DNA of 6,784 bases from Victivallales bacterium (GTDB taxonomy: Bacteria; Verrucomicrobiota; Lentisphaeria; Victivallales; JAADHT01). Shown here one piece after another: positions 1 through 5,841 of the stretch (positions are counted from its first letter, which is position 1; every line of letters starts with the position of its first letter). The stretch lies in the NCBI GenBank assembly GCA_016930955.1, contig JAFGFR010000091.1:1-6784 (forward strand), given 5' to 3'. The translations under genes and the position numbers were made by a program. The notes under the pieces were generated by a model that worked only from the letters and a program-made list of their open reading frames with translations, was not told the DNA's origin and did no database searches.

Positions 1-476
1 GCATGCCTGACCAGAGGGAGATTGGCCCTGAACAATCCGATACTTTGCTCTAGGCGCAACAAGTCGGGGGCATCATCCTCCAGAGTGGGTGGGGACAGCT
101 CAACATATATCTTGCGTATCGCTGGAAGAACTTCAGTTGAGGCATTGGAATCCGCTGCCGACAATATCTGGTTTTTTCTTCCGAACAAGGATGTGTCCGG
201 AACAAAGACGGTCATCGCCGACTCGATTCGCTGCTGACAAGCCAGGCGCCAGCCGCTGTCAAGCTCCTCCTCAGAGAAGGCCGCCTTGTCTGCCTCGGTC
301 GGGGAGTCGGCGTTTGCCGTGATCTGGATCCGACACTTCCCGCATGTGCCGCCTCCGCCACAAGGTGTCTCGATCACCAGGCCCACTCGGGCGGCGGCTT
401 CCAAGACCGTCGCCCCGCGAAGCATGGATATAGTACGTCCCTGCGGCTGAAACGTGACTGAAATTTGTGATTCCAT
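1..476 (-). CDS. RACo-like ASKHA-domain protein with N-terminal 2Fe-2S ferredoxin domain (partial, 3' end outside window)
   Basis: Only the first 158 residues are in the window; the reading frame stays open to base 1. Cys39, Cys45, Cys48 and Cys80 fit the plant-type ferredoxin pattern C-x5-C-x2-C...C, inside the stretch TPCGGGGTCGKC, so a [2Fe-2S] cluster is expected. After it comes a segment (about residues 120-145, IRKIYVELSPPTLEDD) typical of the linker domain of RACo/DUF4445 proteins, whose C-terminal ASKHA ATPase domain would lie beyond the edge. In that family the protein uses ATP to drive low-potential electron transfer that reactivates corrinoid proteins. The ATG at 476 starts 19 bases after the flavin gene's stop. 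The only ribosome-site candidate is a weak AAGG 11 bases upstream, but this start keeps the first beta strand. Which cofactor protein it reactivates is unknown. The family call is firm; the partner is inference. Confidence 0.88.
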   Translation of the reverse strand, partial: MESQISVTFQPQGRTISMLRGATVLEAAARVGLVIETPCGGGGTCGKCRIQITANADSPTEADKAAFSEEELDSGWRLACQQRIESAMTVFVPDTSLFGRKNQILSAADSNASTEVLPAIRKIYVELSPPTLEDDAPDLLRLEQSIGLFRANLPLVRH

Positions 477-495
477 AAGTCAAATGGCCTTATTG

Positions 496-867
496 TTATA
501 GACGATCCGCGCCGGAATAAGCCTCCTTGACAACCAGCGCTACTGCCGCATGTCCCGGGTGTTGGGTGGGATTCCACTTTTTCATGTCCTCGAACACTGG
601 GCCGCTATCGTGATATTCCAGCTTCCCTTTCAGTTGATACGCCTTCTGATCTTTTGTCATGAACAGTGCCGCGCCTTTCGAGCCGGCCTTGATGTTCCTG
701 CGGGTCTTGTCAAAATAATTGTCGGCAACCACCACTTTGTCGTCACCATAGAACCCGACGCATGTGACATAAATGATGTTCGGCGAACCTTCCTTGTCAA
801 CCGTCGCCAGAATGACCGGCCCTTCCCGGCGGCCCCATGCTTCCTTCACTGCCTCAACTGTCTTCAT
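496..867 (-). CDS. Pyridoxamine 5'-phosphate oxidase family (FMN-binding split-barrel) protein
   Basis: A 123-residue cytoplasmic protein with no signal peptide or membrane segment. The N-terminal pattern EGPVILATVDKEGSPNIIYV (about residues 15-34) followed by a GDDKVVVADNYFDKTRRNI segment (about 41-59) is typical of the small split-barrel flavoproteins related to pyridoxamine phosphate oxidase. They bind FMN or F420 as dimers and reduce or sense small molecules; the substrate cannot be told here. True PdxH enzymes are much longer, so the gene is unlikely to make vitamin B6. The start is secure: AAGGAGG lies at 878-872, four bases before the ATG. It follows the methyltransferase by 50 bases and precedes the RACo-like gene by 19, so it is probably the penultimate visible gene of the operon. 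Beside a ferredoxin-type activator it may supply flavin redox chemistry, which is inference. Confidence 0.88.
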   Translation of the reverse strand: MKTVEAVKEAWGRREGPVILATVDKEGSPNIIYVTCVGFYGDDKVVVADNYFDKTRRNIKAGSKGAALFMTKDQKAYQLKGKLEYHDSGPVFEDMKKWNPTQHPGHAAVALVVKEAYSGADRL

Positions 868-917
868 CTTGCCTCCTTATACCTTAATTGGCGTTTCTAT
901 CCGATGCCCAACATACA

Positions 918-1619
918 TCAGGTTTTCGCCAGAGCAAACCGCATGGCGACAAAACCCGACCCTTTTCCAATCCCTTCGTGATGCATTTCATAGCTGTCGA
1001 GTTCATGCCCAGGTTTTTCTGAAAGACAGCTTGTTGTCCGGTCCAGATAGAATCCGGCGCGATTGGCAAGGCGGATCACTTCTTTTGCAGTATAAAACCT
1101 TGCCGCCGAATAGAACGGGTGCCCCTCAGAGCCTTTTCTCATGTAAAATCTTCCCCAGGCGCTGTCCTCCGGGACAAAGCCGAGAATCGCGAAGCCGTCG
1201 CTCCTCAATATCCTGCGGCACTCGCTTAATGCTCGGGCAGGGTCGTCAAGGAAGCATAATGTCACAACCATAAGGGCTAAGCCGAACATATGATTATCAT
1301 AAGGCATATTTTCAGCTTTCCCGGAGCAGGTCTTGATTCCGCGTCCGGCCGCGTATTCCAGAGCTGCGGGACTAGGGTCAATTCCCTCGTCAAGATTCAG
1401 TGCAGACGCGAAGCGTCCCGTCCCGACCCCTATCTCCAGCCAGGGACGCGGAACCCCGCCCAGCAGATCACGTATGCAGGCGACTTCGGCCTCGAAGATG
1501 CGGCGATGCCCTGCGATGTCAAACCAAGCGTCGTACCGGCTGGCCAGACGCTCGAAAGGCTCCCATCTCTCTGGGGGCTCTTCACGTCTTTGCGGAATGG
1601 CATTCACACTATGTTTCAA
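918..1619 (-). CDS. Class I SAM-dependent methyltransferase (UbiE/Methyltransf_11 type)
   Basis: A 233-residue protein with a Rossmann-type methyltransferase core. Motif I is LEIGVGTGRF (residues 61-70), the acidic residue after strand 2 is Asp81 in GIDPSP, an AENMPY segment (102-107) fits the adenine-binding loop, and LCFLDDPARALSECRRILR (121-139) is the usual motif after strand 4. The N-terminal RYDAWFD (28-34) is common in UbiE-like enzymes. The methyl acceptor is unknown. The start is TTG at 1619: AAGGAGG (1633-1627) stands seven bases upstream, and the TTG overlaps the TGA stop of the double ATPase gene, so translation is probably coupled. A frame extension back to 1676 exists, and a GTG at 1607 is possible but 19 bases from the ribosome site. 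Its place right after the ATPases suggests work on the same cofactor or protein, which is inference. Confidence 0.9.
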   Translation of the reverse strand: MKHSVNAIPQRREEPPERWEPFERLASRYDAWFDIAGHRRIFEAEVACIRDLLGGVPRPWLEIGVGTGRFASALNLDEGIDPSPAALEYAAGRGIKTCSGKAENMPYDNHMFGLALMVVTLCFLDDPARALSECRRILRSDGFAILGFVPEDSAWGRFYMRKGSEGHPFYSAARFYTAKEVIRLANRAGFYLDRTTSCLSEKPGHELDSYEMHHEGIGKGSGFVAMRFALAKT

Positions 1620-3427
1620 GCGGAGGCCTCCTTTATCTTTCTCCAAGCACTTCTGATCGCCTCCTCCGCACTGCATTGCCCATACTCGATGACAGTTTTC
1701 CCGGCCATCAGCGCGTCGTTCACTGTTCTGTCGAAGGGAATGCGCCCGACTATACGGGAGCCGTGGGCTCCGGCAATCTCCTCGATCCTTTTGGCTTGTC
1801 CCGTGTTCAGATCAGCCTTGTTGATGACCACCACCGTCGGGACTTGGAAATGCTCTGCAAGTTTCATGACCCTTTCCATGTCATGAACCCCTGAGACAGT
1901 CGGCTCCGTAACGATCACCACCAAATCTGCCCCCGAAACCGAGGCAATCACGGGACACCCCGTTCCGGGAGGCCCGTCGCCGATAATCCTCTCCTGCTTC
2001 AATTCTTCAGCCAACAGAGCTGCCTTGTGGCGCACCTGCGCCACGAGCCTTCCGGAGTTCTCCTCGGCTATGCCCAGACGCGCATGCACCATCGGACCGC
2101 ATCCCGTGGCGGAAACATACCAGCGGCCTGTCGTGTTCTTTTGAGCCTGAATGGCATTGAAGGGGCAAACCATGGGGCATAGTCCGCAGCCCTCGCAAGC
2201 CAGAGGCTCGATCCTGTAGGTCGCGCCCACCCGGTCATTTGCGGGGCCATCGTGTCTGATGGCATTGAAGTGGCAGGCGGCGGCGCACCTGCCGCACGAC
2301 ACACATTTTGTTGAGTCAATCGTGGCTTTCGTCCCGCCGACAAAGTCATGCCCCTCGCGAACCGTAGGCTCCAGCAGAAGATGCAGGTCGGCGGCATCAA
2401 CGTCGTTGTCGGCCAGTATCTTGTTGTCGGCGAGATGTGCAAAGGCCCCCACTATGGTTGTCTTTCCGGTGCCGCCCTTGCCGCTGATGATCGTGATCTC
2501 CTTGTAGCCGTCTGACGAACCCTTTGAAAATGGCTCCGTGTTGCCGATTGCAAGCTCAAAGATATCCCCTTTAGGCTGCGGCGGGCTGGCAGTGGCCATC
2601 GTGTCGAAAATATCCAGCAGATTCTCGCGCAATTCCGGGAAGTGATCGGCAATGATATTCCCGTCTGAGTAAACCTCTGCATATTCCCTTTTGAATGGTA
2701 TGCGCCCGGAGATGGGCAGCCCGACACTCTCGGCGTATTCGGCGATCATCTTGTCTTCGCCGTCGGATCGATTGACGATTATCCCTGTAGGCACACCCAG
2801 TTTGAGAGTCAAGCCGACGGCAAGCTTCAGATCGTTCAGACCAAAGGGTGTCGGCTCTGTGACCAGCAGCGCCACATCGGCGCCGGATACCGCCTCGACC
2901 ACCGGGCAGGCCGTCCCCGGCGAGGCATCAATGATGTTGATCGCATCAGGATCAATGTGCTCCTTCACACTCCTCACCACATTCGGAGCCAGAGCCTCGC
3001 CTATATTCAGCAGCCCGTGGGCAAAATAAAATGGCTCATGACCGGGCGCAGCCTGCACTGTCCCTATCACAGCATCCTTCTCTTCCAGCGCGCCCTGCGG
3101 ACATACATAGGTGCAGACCCCGCATGAATGGCAAAGCTCGTTGAATATCAAAACCTTGCCCTTCACAACTGCAATCGCGTTGTAGTTGCACGCCTCGGCG
3201 CATTTGCCGCAACCTATACATTTGCCTGCGTCCCAAGCCGGTTTGGGGACCTTCACTGGTCTTTCTACTGTAAACTCGGGCCTGACGAACAAATGATCGT
3301 TCGGCTCTTCCACGTCGCAGTCAAGCAGGCGCACCCGCTCGCCACGCATCGCCAAAGCATAGGCTAAATTTACAGAAAAGGTGGTTTTCCCTGTTCCCCC
3401 CTTGCCGCTTGCAACTGTAATTGTCAC
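1616..3427 (-). CDS. Fused double MinD/Mrp-family ATPase, each half with an inserted 2x[4Fe-4S] ferredoxin domain
   Basis: A 603-residue protein containing two complete COG1149-type units. Half 1: deviant Walker A SGKGGTGKTT (residues 7-16, signature Lys9), ferredoxin insert C70/C73/C76/C80 and C99/C102/C105/C109, and a DASPGTACPV switch (167-176). Half 2: SGKGGTGKTT (315-324), C375/C378/C381/C385 and C411/C414/C417/C421, and GDGPPGTGCPV (483-493). Each half could dimerise in ATP-sandwich fashion and carry two 4Fe-4S clusters. In related organisms the two units are usually separate adjacent genes of about 290 residues. Here a linker of about 30 residues (279-308) joins them in frame, and Tyr308 occupies the position where the second protein would start with Met. 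Start GTG 3427 is chosen because AAAGGA lies eight bases upstream and the strand-1 sequence begins at once; the frame is open to 3649 but that part overlaps the FmdB gene. No membrane segments. Probable role: metal-cofactor assembly or carrier ATPase. Confidence 0.93.
   Translation of the reverse strand: MTITVASGKGGTGKTTFSVNLAYALAMRGERVRLLDCDVEEPNDHLFVRPEFTVERPVKVPKPAWDAGKCIGCGKCAEACNYNAIAVVKGKVLIFNELCHSCGVCTYVCPQGALEEKDAVIGTVQAAPGHEPFYFAHGLLNIGEALAPNVVRSVKEHIDPDAINIIDASPGTACPVVEAVSGADVALLVTEPTPFGLNDLKLAVGLTLKLGVPTGIIVNRSDGEDKMIAEYAESVGLPISGRIPFKREYAEVYSDGNIIADHFPELRENLLDIFDTMATASPPQPKGDIFELAIGNTEPFSKGSSDGYKEITIISGKGGTGKTTIVGAFAHLADNKILADNDVDAADLHLLLEPTVREGHDFVGGTKATIDSTKCVSCGRCAAACHFNAIRHDGPANDRVGATYRIEPLACEGCGLCPMVCPFNAIQAQKNTTGRWYVSATGCGPMVHARLGIAEENSGRLVAQVRHKAALLAEELKQERIIGDGPPGTGCPVIASVSGADLVVIVTEPTVSGVHDMERVMKLAEHFQVPTVVVINKADLNTGQAKRIEEIAGAHGSRIVGRIPFDRTVNDALMAGKTVIEYGQCSAEEAIRSAWRKIKEASA
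1627..1633 (-). promoter_or_regulatory. Shine-Dalgarno deciding the methyltransferase TTG start
   Basis: AAGGAGG lies in the last codons of the double ATPase gene, seven bases before the TTG at 1619. Its GGAGG is part of the palindrome GGAGGCCTCC (1622-1631). It supports TTG 1619 over GTG 1607. Confidence 0.8.
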
Positions 3428-3435
3428 TGATCTTA

Positions 3436-3441
3436 TCCTTT
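3436..3441 (-). promoter_or_regulatory. Shine-Dalgarno deciding the GTG start of the double ATPase
   Basis: AAAGGA stands eight bases before GTG 3427, in the 32-base gap after the FmdB gene. The next residues, TITVASGKGGTGKTT, are the normal N terminus of MinD-type ATPases. Confidence 0.75.
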
Positions 3442-3459
3442 GTTGTATTATCGAGAGTC

Positions 3460-3741
3460 TTACACTTTTCTGGGGCTTTTGCTGCAAGGCGTATCCCTTC
3501 CGCAGCACGTGCCTTCCATGTTGCAGCTTGCACCGCCTCCAGCACCAATTCCGCACGATGAGCCTTTGTAGTCGTTTGCATGAAACCCCGACCCCTTGAA
3601 AATGAATCCGGCACCGGTTCCTATCAGGCGGCGAATCTCCTTCCCGCATTCAGGGCACTTTTTCAGAGGTGCGGCCGACATGCTCTGGAATTGCTCAAAG
3701 CGGTGCCCGCAGTCCTTGCACTCGTATTCATAGGTGGGCAT
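3460..3741 (-). CDS. FmdB-family zinc-ribbon protein with Cys-rich C-terminal tail
   Basis: A 93-residue protein. It opens with MPTYEYECKDCGHRFEQFQS, the standard FmdB start, and has the zinc knuckles C8-x2-C11 and C29-x2-C32, followed by the usual IGTGAGFIFKGSGFHANDY region (about 40-58). FmdB proteins were named as putative regulators of formamidase genes, but for most the role is unknown. The final 30 residues are unusual: Gly-rich with Cys63, Cys73, Cys79, Cys80 and Cys86, enough for a second metal site. The ATG at 3741 has AAGGAG at 3753-3748, six bases away; that ribosome site overlaps the TAA of the radical SAM gene. It ends 32 bases before the double ATPase starts. The family call is secure; metal binding by the tail is inference. 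Confidence 0.93.
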   Translation of the reverse strand: MPTYEYECKDCGHRFEQFQSMSAAPLKKCPECGKEIRRLIGTGAGFIFKGSGFHANDYKGSSCGIGAGGGASCNMEGTCCGRDTPCSKSPRKV

Positions 3742-3751
3742 AATTCACTCC

Positions 3752-4687
3752 TTAAGTTGATGCCGCGACGTAATATCCTTCCCGAGACTCCTCATGAGGC
3801 CGGATATCACCTGCGCGTAAAAGTTTGCCGACGTATTTCGCCGCCTCGTTCTTGTGCAGGTTGAAAACACGGCATATCTGGTCCAGTGTGCATGGCCTGC
3901 GTCTCAGCATATCGAGAATGTCTGACTCGTTCGCCTTGATCTTCGCGGAAGTATCGCCGCTGTACTCCGCAATCACCTCCGCAGCGGATCCGAAAAGCCT
4001 TGCAAGTGCATTCATCTGGTCTTCGGGCACCGGATATGCGTATTCCTCGCATGGCGGCCTGACGGCGGTGTTAAGCTGGACTTTGTCCGGGGCGACAGCC
4101 TGCACCAGTTCTGCGATGCGCGAGACATCCTTCGGTGTCGTGTTGGTCCCCCAGACAAGAAAGACCTCCATCCACAATTGACCCTTGAATTCCTTCCGGA
4201 ACAGACATTGTCCCTTGACCAACTGTTTGAAATCAATGTCCCTGTGAGGACGGTTGATATGAGCCATCGAGAACTGATCCGGGGCACTGAGCGACATTTT
4301 AACCACGTCGGCTTTCGCCGCCTGGGCACGCACGGCACGATCAAAGAACAAGGAGGCATTGGTCAGCAGAGCCACGGGAACAGTGCTCACCTTGCGCACA
4401 TAGTCAATGACTCTCCCGAACTCGGAATTGAGCGTGGGTTCCCCGCTCCCGGCCAAAGTGATGTAGTCCGCGCTTTCATTCGTGTTGATCCAGTCGTCAA
4501 GCTCCTCGATCACCTGGCAGGCCGGTATGTATGGCGCCCGATCCAGCGTCTTTCGCGTGGTACGTCCAAGTTGGCAGAAAATGCAGTCGAAACTGCATGT
4601 CTTGAACGGCGTGAGATCAACTCCCAACGAGCGCCCGAAGCGCCTCGAGGGAACCGGCCCGAAAAGATGTCTGTATTTCGAAATCAT
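3752..4687 (-). CDS. Radical SAM protein (COG0731-like) with C-terminal winged-helix domain
   Basis: A 311-residue protein. The radical SAM cluster motif is C31-x3-C35-x2-C38 within TCSFDCIFCQLG, preceded by FGPVPSRRFGRSLGVDLTP (9-27), a hallmark of this subgroup. TLAGSGEPTL (77-86) is the SAM-binding GGE-like motif, and LLTNASL (107-113) follows as strand 3. Residues about 254-309 (SDILDMLRRRPCTLDQICRVF...) look like a winged helix, which may bind a protein or nucleic acid partner. The subgroup is annotated after tRNA wyosine synthase relatives but is common beside MinD-type ATPases, where the reaction is not known. The ATG at 4687 forms an ATGA overlap with the preceding stop and is the start that places MISKYRHLFGPVPS at the N terminus; an upstream in-frame extension to 4738 lies inside the previous gene. 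A weak GGGA (4694-4691) suggests coupled translation. Confidence 0.93.
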   Translation of the reverse strand: MISKYRHLFGPVPSRRFGRSLGVDLTPFKTCSFDCIFCQLGRTTRKTLDRAPYIPACQVIEELDDWINTNESADYITLAGSGEPTLNSEFGRVIDYVRKVSTVPVALLTNASLFFDRAVRAQAAKADVVKMSLSAPDQFSMAHINRPHRDIDFKQLVKGQCLFRKEFKGQLWMEVFLVWGTNTTPKDVSRIAELVQAVAPDKVQLNTAVRPPCEEYAYPVPEDQMNALARLFGSAAEVIAEYSGDTSAKIKANESDILDMLRRRPCTLDQICRVFNLHKNEAAKYVGKLLRAGDIRPHEESREGYYVAAST

Positions 4688-4923
4688 TGTTCCCGGGTCA
4701 TGCTGGTACCGCATCCGGGACACTTTAGCTGGTAACACGGTGTCCCGCGCTGATGGGGCACCCTCGTGCCGCAGCTAGGGCAAACGCAGCCGCCGCCAGT
4801 CCCGAGGCCGAACCCGCCCATGCGTCCTCGTCCCTGTCCCCTTCCCATGCCGCCACCGCCACCCATTCCGCGGCCCGTTCCAGAGCCTGCCCCCATCGGT
4901 CCCGTTCCATCTCCTCTAGGCAT
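4684..4923 (-). CDS. DUF5320-like Gly/Arg-rich protein with C-terminal zinc ribbon
   Basis: A 79-residue protein in two parts. Residues 1-45 begin MPRGDGTGPMGAGSGTGRG and are almost entirely Gly, Arg and Met, so probably disordered. Residues 46-74 hold Cys46, Cys48, Cys51, Cys63, Cys68 and Cys71; the two CPxCG knuckles (48-52 and 68-72) around VPHQRGTPCYQLK make a zinc ribbon or rubredoxin-like fold. Proteins with this start sit beside NifX and MinD-type genes in many anaerobes, but no function is established. AGGAAGG at 4936-4930 is six bases before the ATG at 4923, which decides against the in-frame extension to 4941. It lies just downstream of a strong hairpin and overlaps the radical SAM gene by ATGA. 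It appears to be a paralogue of the gene at 5401-5003. Confidence 0.85.
   Translation of the reverse strand: MPRGDGTGPMGAGSGTGRGMGGGGGMGRGQGRGRMGGFGLGTGGGCVCPSCGTRVPHQRGTPCYQLKCPGCGTSMTREQ
4907..4923 (-). repeat. Direct repeat copy B: start of second MPRGDGTGP gene
   Basis: The 17 bases CCATCTCCTCTAGGCAT (plus strand) at 4907-4923 are identical to 5385-5401. They cover the start codon and codons 2-6 of each gene, including the same AGA arginine codon, and the match continues with two differences for several more bases. This fits gene duplication. Confidence 0.85.
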
Positions 4924-4946
4924 AGCACACCTTCCTGACATTAGTT

Positions 4947-4980
4947 ATCCGCGGCCGGGTTGCTTTATCCGGCCGCGGAT
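4947..4980. other. Perfect 12-bp hairpin between the two MPRGDGTGP genes
   Basis: ATCCGCGGCCGG (4947-4958) pairs perfectly with CCGGCCGCGGAT (4969-4980) around a 10-base loop. The stem is nearly all GC. On the transcribed minus strand no T-tract follows (AACTAATG), so it is not a canonical intrinsic terminator; it ends ten bases before the next ribosome site (4936-4930). It may stabilise the upstream message, cause partial termination or pausing, or limit ribosome access to the second gene. The structure is directly visible; its function is inference. Confidence 0.8.
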
Positions 4981-5002
4981 GGATTTCATCTGTCTGTCGA
5001 GA

Positions 5003-5401
5003 TCATTTCTTCGTGTCTTTTGACGATGACTCGATCTCGGCGATTCGCTTCTTGATGCCTTCTATGGCATCCTCGAAGTACTCAGCTTGCCCTTTCAACA
5101 TTTCAGTCTCCTGCTGAGGGTTTGGTGCCGCTCCGTAGGGCGCGACGGGAAGCGGATACCCCGCCCCATAACCATAGGGCGCTCCAAAAAAACCACCCAT
5201 GCCACGGCCGCCACGGAAACCTAATCCCAATCCGCGGCCGTAACCAAAACCGCGCCCCAGGCCAAACCCACGGCCGAAGCCCATGCCGCGCCCCGAGATC
5301 GGGTTCGCATAGCCCGGCACGCCAAAACCTGCGCAGAATCCTGCCGCACGCCCTGTCATCGGCCCCATCCCCGCTGGTCCTGTCCCATCTCCTCTAGGCA
5401 T
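5003..5401 (-). CDS. DUF5320-family Gly/Arg-rich protein with C-terminal coiled coil
   Basis: A 132-residue protein. It begins MPRGDGTGPAGMGPMTGRAA, the standard start of DUF5320 proteins, has one cysteine (Cys23), and then a low-complexity stretch (37-70) of GRGFG, GLGRG and GYGRG units. A Pro/Tyr/Gly segment (71-94) follows, then a charged helix (about 96-126, EMLKGQAEYFEDAIEGIKKRI) that fits a short coiled coil, as is usual in the family. The function of the family is not established; its members recur beside NifX-like and MinD-type genes. The start at 5401 is certain: AAGGAGGTGA (5415-5406), an almost full match to the 16S anti-Shine-Dalgarno, stands four bases upstream, suggesting high expression. 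It begins 21 bases after the J-domain gene and is followed by a strong hairpin. Confidence 0.9.
   Translation of the reverse strand: MPRGDGTGPAGMGPMTGRAAGFCAGFGVPGYANPISGRGMGFGRGFGLGRGFGYGRGLGLGFRGGRGMGGFFGAPYGYGAGYPLPVAPYGAAPNPQQETEMLKGQAEYFEDAIEGIKKRIAEIESSSKDTKK
5385..5401 (-). repeat. Direct repeat copy A: start of first MPRGDGTGP gene
   Basis: Identical over 17 bases to 4907-4923 and in the same codon frame. Both copies encode MPRGDG. The first gene has the longer Gly/Arg region and a coiled coil; the second has a zinc ribbon instead, so the two have diverged beyond the shared start. Confidence 0.85.
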
Positions 5402-5405
5402 TTTG

Positions 5406-5415
5406 TCACCTCCTT
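5406..5415 (-). promoter_or_regulatory. Extended Shine-Dalgarno of the first MPRGDGTGP gene
   Basis: AAGGAGGTGA on the minus strand matches nearly the whole anti-Shine-Dalgarno and sits four bases before the ATG at 5401. It is the strongest ribosome site in the window and fixes the start. Confidence 0.9.
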
Positions 5416-5422
5416 CTTGTTG

Positions 5423-5818
5423 TTAAACACCTTTGAACCTATACTTCAATTTCTCTTCCAGTTCCTCGCTCACCGGCCAGATGGAAGAACTGCAATCATC
5501 ATAGAACTTGGCCAAGTCTGATGCCATTTCAACACTTTTTGTCGGACCGATATCCCCGATCAGCTTTGACACCAGCTTGTCGTCCTCAAGCATTGTCGTA
5601 GGGAAGTTCCTTCTGGTCAAGAACCCATACGCCTGGATAACCAACTTGGTCATAGCCAAATTATCAATATCGTCAACAATCCCGATTCCTCTGTCAGGGT
5701 GTATCAAAAAGATTTGCCGCCTGAAAGATTCTCTTAAATCCTTCCTGGCAAAAATCCTTTCCAGCCCTAAAATCCTCCTTGCCCTCTCTCTCAACTCGAA
5801 CTTTTTGCTGTTTTTCAC
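5423..5818 (-). CDS. Small J-domain (DnaJ-like) protein
   Basis: A protein of 131 residues from GTG 5818. Residues 9-66 fit a J domain: helix I RERARRILGL (10-19), helix II DLRESFRRQIFLI (27-39), the diagnostic HPD at 40-42 (IHPDRG), and helix III NLAMTKLVIQAYGFLTRR ending near 70. J domains stimulate the ATPase of DnaK/Hsp70 or Hsc66 chaperones. The remaining 60 residues, with one cysteine, carry no domain I recognise and may bind the client. The start is uncertain: GTG 5818 has AGGAG 12 bases upstream and begins 23 bases after the NifX-like gene; GTG 5869 would add 17 residues and overlap that gene, with no proper ribosome site. The DNA looks more AT-rich than the flanking genes, a possible sign of separate origin. 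A role like HscB in cluster transfer, or folding of the operon's proteins, is inference. Confidence 0.78.
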   Translation of the reverse strand: MKNSKKFELRERARRILGLERIFARKDLRESFRRQIFLIHPDRGIGIVDDIDNLAMTKLVIQAYGFLTRRNFPTTMLEDDKLVSKLIGDIGPTKSVEMASDLAKFYDDCSSSIWPVSEELEEKLKYRFKGV

Positions 5819-5841
5819 TTTAAAGGCACTCTCCTGTCTTC

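Noticed and set aside
550..981. Plus-strand frames of over 100 codons in 550-1273 and 1290-1894
   Set aside because: They are opposite to the flavin protein, methyltransferase and ATPase genes and show no domain; they follow from the GC bias of the coding strand.
3428..3649. N-terminal extension of 74 codons on the double ATPase
   Set aside because: It overlaps the FmdB gene in another frame, is rich in Arg and Cys with no MinD-like sequence, and GTG 3427 has a good ribosome site right at the normal protein start.
4947..4980. Intrinsic transcription terminator ending the operon
   Set aside because: The stem is strong but no T-tract follows on either strand, and the downstream genes have tight overlaps without any visible new promoter.
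4766..5023. Proline-rich plus-strand frame
   Set aside because: It is the reverse complement of the Gly/Arg-rich paralogue gene, where Gly codons read as Pro or Ala on the other strand.
5170..5300. Repetitive Gly/Arg-coding DNA as a tandem repeat or CRISPR-like array
   Set aside because: The repetition is imperfect and follows the codons of GRGFG-type units; there are no regular spacers or exact repeats.
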